This document shows positions 1-5,549 of a stretch of 5,549 bases of DNA, piece by piece. Under the pieces are notes generated by a model, which saw only the letters and a program-made list of their open reading frames with translations, was not told where the DNA came from and did not search any database. Source of the stretch: Actinomycetota bacterium (lineage in GTDB: Bacteria; Actinomycetota; Thermoleophilia; Gaiellales; Gaiellaceae). A program made the position numbers and the translations under genes. Position 1 is the stretch's first letter. Each line of letters opens with the position of its first letter. The stretch is from assembly GCA_013696185.1 (NCBI GenBank), contig JACCZA010000235.1:1-5549 (forward strand), given 5' to 3'.

Positions 1-147
1 CGCTCGTCGATCGGAGCCCTCCCCGAGCAGGGGCCGCTCCTCGTCGACGAGTACGACACGACGGTCGTCGTGCCCCCGGACTGGACCGTCCGGCGCGACG
101 CGGGGACGGAGACGCTCGTGCTCGAGCGGGACGGCCGGCGTGGCTAG
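1..147 (+). CDS. hyuA: Hydantoinase A / 5-oxoprolinase-type subunit, C-terminal end only (5' truncated by window)
   Basis: Frame 1 is open from the first base to a TAG at 145-147, giving 48 C-terminal residues. The fragment contains a GPLLVDEYDTT segment (fragment residues 11-21) followed by VVVPPDW (22-28). This matches the usual tail of HyuA-family proteins, where a GPAxxEExDTT stretch precedes a PPGW turn shortly before the C-terminus. HyuA is the ATP-binding, ASKHA-fold subunit that, with HyuB, hydrolyses hydantoins, 5-oxoproline or lactams, or in related enzymes carboxylates ketones. The ATP-binding core lies upstream, so neither completeness nor specificity can be judged. Its stop codon lies inside the start region of the following hyuB (8 nt overlap), the gene order expected for a HyuA/HyuB pair. 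Family assignment rests on this short tail plus the neighbour; it is good but not certain. Confidence 0.8.
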   Translation, partial: RSSIGALPEQGPLLVDEYDTTVVVPPDWTVRRDAGTETLVLERDGRRG

Positions 148-1870
148 CCCCCGTGCTCCGGTCGTGACCGACCCGATCACGCAGGAGATCGTCGCGAACG
201 CGCTCGCGTCGCTCGCCGACGAGATGGCGACGACAATCTTCCGCACAGCGCACTCGACGATCGTGCGCGACGGGATGGACTTCTCCGCGGCGCTCTGCAA
301 CGCCGCCGGCGACACGGTCGCCCAGGCGGTCACGATCCCGTTCCACCTCGGCTCCATCCCGACGGCGATGGCGTCGCTCCTCGACCACTACGGCGAGCGG
401 CTGCGGCCCGGCGACGTCTACGCCCTCAACGACCCGTTCGACGGGGGCATGCACCTGCAGGACATCTTCGTGGTCAAGCCCGTCTTCGCGGAGGAGGAGC
501 TGGTCGGCTTCGCCTGCGCGACGGCCCACCACGGCGACGTCGGCGGACGCCTGCCCGGCTCGGGCGCGTGCGACAACACGGAGATCTTCCAGGAGGGGCT
601 CCGCCTGCCGTGGCTGCGCCTGTACGCCGAGGGCGAGCCGGTCGAGGACGTCTTCAAGATCATCCGCGCGAACGTGCGCATCCCCCGCATGACGCTCGGC
701 GATCTCGGGGCGCAGGTGGCTGCGTGCTCGGTGGCCGAGCGGGGGCTGCAGGAGCTGGCGGCGCGGTACGGGAGCGGGCGGCTCGCTGCCCTGATGGAGG
801 GGCTGATCGAGCACACCGAGCGGCTCGTCCGCCACGAGCTCGCGAGCTGGCCGGACGGCAGCGCCGAGTTCACCGACTACCTCGACTCGGACGGGATCGA
901 GGTGCGCGAGGTGCCGGTCCACGTGCGCGTGTCGATCGCCGGCGACGAGCTCACCGCCGACTTCTCGCAGTCGGCGCCGATGGTGCGGGGAGCGCTGAAC
1001 AGCACGCGCTCGTTCGTCGCAGCGGCCGTCTACCAGGCAGTCCGGGCCGCGCTCGCCGTCGAGGTGCCGAACACCTCCGGCGCCTTCCGGCCCGTGCACG
1101 TGATCACGAAGCCGGGCACGATCGCCGAGGTGGTGATGCCCGGAGCCTCCTCGATGCGCGGCGTAACCGGCTTCCGGGTGGTCGACGCGGTGGCGGGCGC
1201 GCTCGCGCAGCTCGTCCCGGAGCGGATTCCGGCGGCGGGCGAGGGCGGCAACACGATCGCCGTCTTCGGCGGCGGGCGCGAGGGCGGCGAGCGCTTCGTC
1301 TACTCCGAGCTCGTGACGGGCACGTGGGGCGGCACACCGGAGGCCGACGGCAACGACGGCGTCTCGAATCCCGCCGCGACCGCCTCCAACATCCCGGTCG
1401 AGGTCGCAGAGAGCGAGTTCCCGATCGTGGTCGAGCGCTACGGGCTCGTGCCGGACACGGGCGGAGCCGGGCGCTTCCGCGGCGGGCTCGCGATCGAGCG
1501 CTCCTGGCGCTGCCTGACCCCCGACACGTCCCTCGTCGTCCGCTCGGACCGGCAGCTCCACGCCCCCTACGGGCTCGCCGGCGGCGACGACGGCGCGCGC
1601 TCGGCGAACCTGCTGCGCCACGCCGACGGGAGCGAGGAGCAGCTCCCGCCGATGTTCTCGAGGGTCGTCCAGCGCGGCGACGTCTTCCACCACCGTACGG
1701 CGGGCGGAGGCGGCTTCGGCGACCCGCTCGAGCGGGAGCCGGAGGCGGTCGCCGCCGACGTGCGCGACGGGAAGGTCGGCGTCGAGGCTGCGCGCGAGCG
1801 CTACGGCGTCGTCGTGCGCGAGGGAGCCGTGGACGATGCGGCGACCGCCGCGGAGAGGAGTCGCACTTGA
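140..1870 (+). CDS. hyuB: Hydantoinase B / oxoprolinase-type subunit, copy 1 (complete)
   Basis: This 576-residue protein has the full length expected of HyuB, the subunit that partners HyuA in ATP-dependent opening of hydantoins, oxoproline or lactams. Family landmarks run in order: DPITQEIVANAL at 11-22; DGMDFSAAL at 44-52; HLGS at 69-72; NDPFDGGMHLQDIF at 97-110; AHHGDVGG at 129-136; LGDLGAQVAA at 186-195; LNST at 286-289; GRFRGG at 444-449; a glycine-rich GGGGFGDP at 522-529; and a VRDGKVGVEAARERYGV tail at 541-557. Asp47, His105, Asp108 and His130 sit where, as I recall, related lactamases bind a metal. No signal peptide or membrane segment is seen, so it is cytosolic. The GTG at 140 overlaps hyuA by 8 nt and has only a weak purine stretch upstream. 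A GTG at 164 would give MTDPIT, closer to usual HyuB N-termini, and is a real alternative start. Substrate is unknown; acetone or acetophenone carboxylase-type activity cannot be excluded. Confidence 0.93.
   Translation: MASPRAPVVTDPITQEIVANALASLADEMATTIFRTAHSTIVRDGMDFSAALCNAAGDTVAQAVTIPFHLGSIPTAMASLLDHYGERLRPGDVYALNDPFDGGMHLQDIFVVKPVFAEEELVGFACATAHHGDVGGRLPGSGACDNTEIFQEGLRLPWLRLYAEGEPVEDVFKIIRANVRIPRMTLGDLGAQVAACSVAERGLQELAARYGSGRLAALMEGLIEHTERLVRHELASWPDGSAEFTDYLDSDGIEVREVPVHVRVSIAGDELTADFSQSAPMVRGALNSTRSFVAAAVYQAVRAALAVEVPNTSGAFRPVHVITKPGTIAEVVMPGASSMRGVTGFRVVDAVAGALAQLVPERIPAAGEGGNTIAVFGGGREGGERFVYSELVTGTWGGTPEADGNDGVSNPAATASNIPVEVAESEFPIVVERYGLVPDTGGAGRFRGGLAIERSWRCLTPDTSLVVRSDRQLHAPYGLAGGDDGARSANLLRHADGSEEQLPPMFSRVVQRGDVFHHRTAGGGGFGDPLEREPEAVAADVRDGKVGVEAARERYGVVVREGAVDDAATAAERSRT
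1852..1860 (+). promoter_or_regulatory. Ribosome binding site for the TTG-started FAD oxidoreductase
   Basis: GGAGAGGAG lies inside the last codons of hyuB copy 1 and ends 6 nt before the TTG at 1867. This is the strongest Shine-Dalgarno match at any junction in the window. It decides the start of the next gene: the reading frame is open far upstream (to about 568), but the GxGxxG fold begins just after this TTG, and the TTG overlaps the hyuB stop as TTGA. Confidence 0.8.
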
Positions 1871-3039
1871 GCGAGCGCGCGGACGCCGTCGTGATCGGAG
1901 CGGGGATCCTCGGCGCGAGCGTCGCGCACGCCCTGACGAAGCTCGGCTTCGGCGACGTCTCGCTCCTCGACAAGGGGGCGGTCTGCTCGGGCTCGACGCG
2001 CTACTCGGCGGCGAACGTGCGGCAGCACTACTCGAACGAGGTCGGCATCCGGCTCGCTCTCCGCGCCGTCGAGATGTTCGAGCGAGACGAGGAGGAGCTC
2101 GGCGGCCCGAGCGGCTTCGTGCGCTGCGGCTACATGGTGATGGCGCCCCCCGGCGAGGAGCGGGCGATCCGCGACGTGGTGCCACTGCAACGCTCGCTCG
2201 GCGTGCAGACCGAGATCCTCTCCCCCGACGAGGTCGCGGAGCGCTACCCGGAGCTCGACGTCGACGGCATCGCGCTCGCGTGCCTCGAGCCGGCCTCGGG
2301 CTACGCCGACCCCGTGCTGACGACGCGCTCGCTCGTTGACTCCGCGCGGCGGCGCGGCCTCGCCGTGCACGAGGGGCGCGCCGTCACCGGGATCGAGCGG
2401 ACGGGCGGGCGGGTCACGGGCGTCAGCACGAGCGCCGGTGCGATCGCGACGCCTGTCGTCGTCAACGCCGCGGGGCCGTGGGGTGATCGGATCGGCAGGC
2501 TGGCCGGGATCGAGTACCGGCTCACGTTCAGCCGCGAGCACGAGGCCCAGCTCGAGCTGCCGTCCGGCTTCGGCGAGGTACCCGTCACCTCCGACGCGGC
2601 TCAGCGCTTCTACTTCCGCCCGCACGGGCCCGGGCGCCTGCTCGTGGGCGAGGGCTGGCCGAAGGAGGTCGAGCCGGACGACCCCGAGACCTACGATCCC
2701 GGCACCGACGACGAGCACGTCCGGCGGATGCTCGAGAAGCTCTTTCGCCGCGTGCCCGGACTGCGCGACCGCGTCCGCTACCTCACCGGCTACTCCGGCA
2801 TGTACGACATCACCGACGACTGGTACCCGATCGTCGGCGCCGAGCCGGCGCTCGAGGGCTACTACACGGCCTTCGGCGGCAGCGGCCACTGCTTCAAGCT
2901 CGGCCCGCCGCTCGGCGAGGCGCTCGCCGACGTGATCGCCGGCCGCGAGCCCGCCATCGACATCTCGCCGCTCCGCCACTCGCGCTTCGAGGAGGGCGAC
3001 ACCTTCAGCTCGGTCTGGGGGCCGGGGAACCGCGCATGA
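1867..3039 (+). CDS. FAD-dependent amine/amino acid oxidoreductase (DAO, sarcosine oxidase beta-like)
   Basis: This 390-residue protein belongs to the DAO family, which oxidises secondary, N-methylated or D-amino acids. The dinucleotide-binding motif GAGILG is at 11-16, with Asp35 ending the second strand where the FAD ribose is usually held. A GSTRYSAANVRQHYS stretch (42-56) matches the STG..xxRQ region of SoxB- and FOXRED1-like proteins. SGYADP (144-149) and VVNAAGPWGDRIG (198-210) are typical, as are GYSGMYDITDDWYPIVG (308-324) and GGSGHCFKLGPPLGEAL (337-353). The position equivalent to the flavin-linking Cys of monomeric sarcosine oxidase appears to be Gly311, so that covalent link is not expected; Lys344 matches its substrate-side Lys. 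There is no signal peptide. The TTG start has a strong ribosome binding site and overlaps hyuB by 4 nt (TTGA). The substrate, and whether oxygen or another acceptor takes the electrons, cannot be told. Other DAO subfamilies such as glycine oxidase or hydroxyproline dehydrogenase are alternatives. Confidence 0.9.
   Translation: MSERADAVVIGAGILGASVAHALTKLGFGDVSLLDKGAVCSGSTRYSAANVRQHYSNEVGIRLALRAVEMFERDEEELGGPSGFVRCGYMVMAPPGEERAIRDVVPLQRSLGVQTEILSPDEVAERYPELDVDGIALACLEPASGYADPVLTTRSLVDSARRRGLAVHEGRAVTGIERTGGRVTGVSTSAGAIATPVVVNAAGPWGDRIGRLAGIEYRLTFSREHEAQLELPSGFGEVPVTSDAAQRFYFRPHGPGRLLVGEGWPKEVEPDDPETYDPGTDDEHVRRMLEKLFRRVPGLRDRVRYLTGYSGMYDITDDWYPIVGAEPALEGYYTAFGGSGHCFKLGPPLGEALADVIAGREPAIDISPLRHSRFEEGDTFSSVWGPGNRA
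3024..3028 (+). promoter_or_regulatory. Weak ribosome binding site for the MR/MLE-type gene
   Basis: GGGGA ends 7 nt before the ATG at 3036, inside the last codons of the FAD oxidoreductase. The match to the anti-Shine-Dalgarno is modest. The ATGA stop/start overlap suggests that coupling to the upstream gene carries much of the initiation. Confidence 0.4.
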
Positions 3040-4199
3040 GGATCGCGCGCGTCGAGAGCACGGCGCTCGCCGTCCCGCTCCGGCAGCCGTTCCACTGGAG
3101 CTCGGGCGCGCAGCTCGGCGCCAATCTCGTGCTCTGGACGGTCGAGACGGACGAGGGCGCTATCGGCTACGGCGAGTCGATCTGCGAGGACCCCGTGGCC
3201 GTCGAGGCGTACGGGCGCATCGTCTCGGAGGCGTTCCTCGGACGCTCGCCCGGCGACGTCGAGGCCGTCCTCGGCGAGCTCTGGCGCACGGGGCGGTGGC
3301 GCTTCACGCCGCACTGGACGAACCAGATCGTGGCGGGGATCGAGGTCGCCTGCTGGGACGCGCTCGGCAAGGCGCTCGGCGTGCCCGCCTCGACCTTCCT
3401 CGGCGGGCGCGTCCGCGAGGAGGTCGACTTCATGGCGTTCCCCCAGGGAGAGACGCCGGAGGAGCTCGCCGCCCACGCGGGCGAGCTGGCCGGAGAGGGC
3501 TACCGCGTCGTCTACCTGAAGGTGGGTCGGGCTGCCGAGTCCGACGAGGCCGCAGTCGCAGCGGTACGACAGGCGATCGGGCCGGACGCCCTCCTGCGGA
3601 TCGACCCGAACGAGGCGTGGGACGTGCCGACGGCGGTCGAGCGGATCCGCCGCCTGGAGCCCTACGGCCTCGACTGGGTCGAGCAGCCCGTGGCGGCGGG
3701 CAACGTCAACGGCCTCGCCCGCGTCCGCCGCTCGGTGGGGACGAGGATCGCCGCAGACCAGGCGGTCTTCACCTCGAGCGAGCTGCTCGCGGTGCTCGAG
3801 CGGGAGGCGGCGGACGCGATCGTGCTCGGCCACCACGAGTGCGGCGGCCTCTGGCGGCTGCGCCTGGCCGCATCTCTCGCGCACGAGCACGGGCTGCCGC
3901 TGAACCGCCACGCCTGCATGGAGAGCGCGATCTCGACCTGCGCCGCGCTCCAGGCGATGGCGGCGGTGCCGAGCCTGACGCTCGGCAACCAGGTCATGCA
4001 CCAGCTCCTCGCGGAGCCGCTCGTGCTCGACCCGCCCGAGCCCGTCGCCGGGCGCGTAGCCGTGCCGGAGGGGCCGGGCCTCGGCTTCGAGCTCGACGTG
4101 GCCGCGGTCGGGCGCGCGCACGAGCGCTACGGAGCCCAGGGGCCTTACCGCTCGGTCGAGCGCACGCACGCCGCGGGGCTCGAGACGGGGCTGTCGTGA
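3036..4199 (+). CDS. Mandelate racemase/muconate lactonizing-type enolase superfamily enzyme with atypical active site
   Basis: This 387-residue protein has the length and landmarks of the MR/MLE group, which stabilises an enolate on a divalent metal after proton removal next to a carboxylate. The N-terminal capping domain runs to about 125 and ends with GIEVACWDALGKALGVP (101-117) and FLGG (121-124). In the barrel, likely metal ligands are Asp190 (RIDPNEAW), Glu216 (WVEQPV) and Asp241 (AADQAVF, where ADE is more common). On strand 2 the usual KxK reads Tyr160-Leu-Lys162, so only one Lys remains. On strand 6 the position of the usual Lys or Asp base appears to be Gly265, followed by His266-His267 and GG. 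His292 (RHACMES) aligns with the strand-7 His of mandelate racemase. VPEGPGLGFELD (343-354) is the normal C-terminal signature. It is cytosolic and overlaps both neighbours by 4 nt. The family is sure, but the reaction (epimerase, dehydratase or other) is not. Confidence 0.92.
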   Translation: MRIARVESTALAVPLRQPFHWSSGAQLGANLVLWTVETDEGAIGYGESICEDPVAVEAYGRIVSEAFLGRSPGDVEAVLGELWRTGRWRFTPHWTNQIVAGIEVACWDALGKALGVPASTFLGGRVREEVDFMAFPQGETPEELAAHAGELAGEGYRVVYLKVGRAAESDEAAVAAVRQAIGPDALLRIDPNEAWDVPTAVERIRRLEPYGLDWVEQPVAAGNVNGLARVRRSVGTRIAADQAVFTSSELLAVLEREAADAIVLGHHECGGLWRLRLAASLAHEHGLPLNRHACMESAISTCAALQAMAAVPSLTLGNQVMHQLLAEPLVLDPPEPVAGRVAVPEGPGLGFELDVAAVGRAHERYGAQGPYRSVERTHAAGLETGLS

Positions 4200-5549
4200 C
4201 GCTCGACCCGATCACCTTCGAGGTGATCCGCAACGCGCTCGTCGCGGCGACCGACGAGATGGTGCTCGCGCTGCGGCGGAGCGCCTACTCGACGAACATC
4301 AAGACGCGCTCGGACTTCTCCTGCGCCTTCTTCGACGCGCAACTCCGCTCGGTCGCCCAGGGCTTCGCGCAGCCCGTCCACCTCGGCTCGATGGTCGAGC
4401 AGGTGCCGAGAGCCGTGCTCGAGTACGGCCCGGACGCACTGGAGCCCGGAGACATGATCATCACCAACGAGCCCTTCCCGGGGGGCGTGCACCTGAACGA
4501 CATCAGCCTGATCGCGCCCGTGCACGCGGCGGGGCGCCTGCTCGGCTACGTCGCCAACCTCGCCCATCACGTCGACGTGGGCGGCGGCGCGCCCGCGTCG
4601 ATCGGCGCCTTCCGCGAGGTCTACCAGGAGGGCGTGATCATTCCGCCGGTCAAGGTCGTCGCGGCGGGACGGCTCGTGCCGGACGTCTTCCGCCTCGTGC
4701 TCGCGCAGATCCGCTCCAAGCACGAGACCGCGGGTGACTTCCGCGCGCAGATCGCCGCGAACACGACGGGCGTGCGCCGGCTCGCGGCGCTCGTCGAGCG
4801 GCACGGCGTCGACACCGTCGTGCAGGCGATGGACGAGCTGCTCGACTACACCGAGCGGCGCGCCCGCGCGGAGCTCGCCAAGCTTCCGCGCGGCTCCTTC
4901 GAGGCCGACGGCACCGTCGACAACGACGGCTACACCGACGAGCCCGTCTACCTGCGCGTGCGCGTCACGTTCGACGAGGAGGGCGCCCTGTTCGAGACGG
5001 CGGGCTCGGATCCGCAGCGGCGCGCGCCCGTCAACTCCACGTTCGCGCAGACGTTCTCGGCCTGCGCCTACGCGCTCAAGTGCCTGGTCGACCCCGACCT
5101 GCCGGTCAACGACGGCTTCTACCGCCTGCTGCGCGTCGAGGCGCCGCCCGGCAGCGTCACGAACTGCACGCTTCCCTCGCCGGTCGTCGGGGGCTGGGAG
5201 ACGCAGACGCGCCTGAACGACATCATCTTCAAGGCCCTCTCGGAGACGATGCCCGAGCGCGTGCCGGCGGGGACGAAGGCGATGATGTGCCACGCGGGGT
5301 TCGGCGGCGTCGATCCCGCGACCGGCGAGTACTACTGCTTCCTCGAGACCTTCGGCGGCGGCTACGGAGGCCGGATCTCGAGCGACGGCCCCGACGCGGT
5401 GCAGACGCACGGCCAGAACACGGAGAACGCGCCCGTCGAGGAGACCGAGCGCGGCTATCCGGTGCGCGTGGAGTGCCTCGAGCTCGTCGAGGACTCCGAC
5501 GGGCCCGGTCGCTTCCGGGGCGGGCTCGGCCTGCGCAAGGACTACCGCT
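4196..5549 (+). CDS. hyuB: Hydantoinase B / oxoprolinase-type subunit, copy 2 (3' end cut by window)
   Basis: The frame is open from GTG 4196 to the last base, giving 451 full codons without a stop. Landmarks in order: DPITFEVIRNAL at 4-15; RSDFSCAFFD at 38-47; HLGSM at 62-66; NEPFPGGVHLNDI at 91-103; AHHVDVGG at 123-130; AGDFRAQIAANT at 179-190; VNST at 279-282; GRFRGGLGLR at 438-447. GRFRGG falls near residue 440, as in copy 1 (444), so about 100-130 C-terminal residues, including the glycine-rich end, should lie beyond the window. Asp40, His99, Asp102 and His124 match the likely metal site of copy 1, so it looks catalytic. It differs from copy 1 across most of its length, for example NEP for NDP and VVGGWETQTRLND (330-342) for the MRGVTGFRVVD region. 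This indicates an old paralogue, not a recent duplication. The start overlaps the MR/MLE stop as GTGA, with no clear ribosome binding site, so translational coupling is likely. Its HyuA partner is not visible. Confidence 0.93.
   Translation, partial: MTLDPITFEVIRNALVAATDEMVLALRRSAYSTNIKTRSDFSCAFFDAQLRSVAQGFAQPVHLGSMVEQVPRAVLEYGPDALEPGDMIITNEPFPGGVHLNDISLIAPVHAAGRLLGYVANLAHHVDVGGGAPASIGAFREVYQEGVIIPPVKVVAAGRLVPDVFRLVLAQIRSKHETAGDFRAQIAANTTGVRRLAALVERHGVDTVVQAMDELLDYTERRARAELAKLPRGSFEADGTVDNDGYTDEPVYLRVRVTFDEEGALFETAGSDPQRRAPVNSTFAQTFSACAYALKCLVDPDLPVNDGFYRLLRVEAPPGSVTNCTLPSPVVGGWETQTRLNDIIFKALSETMPERVPAGTKAMMCHAGFGGVDPATGEYYCFLETFGGGYGGRISSDGPDAVQTHGQNTENAPVEETERGYPVRVECLELVEDSDGPGRFRGGLGLRKDYR

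Noticed and set aside
1..139. Possible promoter or leader region before the first complete gene
   Set aside because: This stretch is coding: it is open in frame 1 with a recognisable HyuA C-terminal tail that ends inside the start of hyuB.
568..1866. In-frame N-terminal extension of the FAD oxidoreductase (would give 823 residues)
   Set aside because: The extra part is an Arg/Ala/Gly-rich out-of-frame reading of the first HyuB. The GxGxxG fold starts just after the TTG at 1867, which has a strong ribosome binding site.
1104..1973. 289-residue Arg/Pro/Ser-rich open frame on the minus strand
   Set aside because: Extreme low complexity typical of a shadow frame in GC-rich coding DNA, with HyuB clearly encoded on the other strand.
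1801..2979. 392-residue open frame on the minus strand opposite the FAD oxidoreductase
   Set aside because: In register with the sense codons and without recognisable motifs; the opposite strand encodes a clear GxGxxG flavoprotein.
1432..4132. Recurring GAGCGCTAC and CTCGAG words across the window
   Set aside because: They fall in frame as Glu-Arg-Tyr and Leu-Glu codons and reflect codon preference; spacing is irregular and there is no repeat unit or regulatory arrangement.
2862..4169. 435-residue open frame on the minus strand, longer than the MR/MLE gene it covers
   Set aside because: Same register effect as above. The protein is Arg/Ala/Leu-rich without domains, and the sense strand carries all the enolase-superfamily signatures.
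4145..5410. 421-residue open frame on the minus strand opposite the second HyuB
   Set aside because: Its codons are in register with the sense codons, so its stops would need TTA, CTA or TCA in the sense frame, which are very rare at this GC content. The translation is low-complexity and matches no family, while the sense strand has clear HyuB motifs.

Overview
The window is a densely packed, single-strand stretch of a catabolic operon from a very GC-rich bacterium. Codon third positions are almost always G or C, and GTG and TTG starts are used. This fits a high-GC actinobacterial lineage, possibly Thermoleophilia- or Rubrobacter-like, but that placement is inferred from composition and protein style only. 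All five genes read left to right and every junction overlaps, so no gene-free stretch exists. I see no promoter, terminator, RNA gene, mobile element, repeat array or CRISPR.

Layout: positions 1-147 hold the last 48 codons of a hydantoinase A/5-oxoprolinase-type subunit (HyuA). Positions 140-1870 hold a complete hydantoinase B-type subunit (HyuB, copy 1). Positions 1867-3039 hold a sarcosine-oxidase/DAO-type FAD oxidoreductase with a TTG start behind a strong ribosome binding site. Positions 3036-4199 hold an enolase-superfamily (mandelate racemase/muconate lactonizing enzyme) protein with an unusual set of active-site residues. From 4196 to the window end runs a second, divergent HyuB-type subunit whose last roughly 100-130 codons lie outside the window.

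How they may work together: HyuA/HyuB pairs open cyclic amides (hydantoins, 5-oxoproline, lactams) using ATP, or act as related ATP-dependent carboxylases. DAO-type flavoproteins oxidise secondary or N-methylated amino acids. MR/MLE-type enzymes abstract a proton next to a carboxylate, giving epimerisation, dehydration or cycloisomerisation. Together this suggests breakdown of a nitrogen-containing cyclic or N-alkylated compound: ring opening, oxidation of the freed amine, and handling of a carboxylate intermediate. The creatinine route (N-methylhydantoin to N-carbamoylsarcosine to sarcosine to glycine) is one precedent for joining a HyuA/HyuB enzyme to a sarcosine oxidase, but the amidase it needs is not in this window and the MR/MLE gene has no role in that route. 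The substrate is therefore open.

The points most worth a second look are the gene combination, the MR/MLE protein lacking the usual base on its sixth strand, and two HyuB copies that both keep the likely metal-binding residues.
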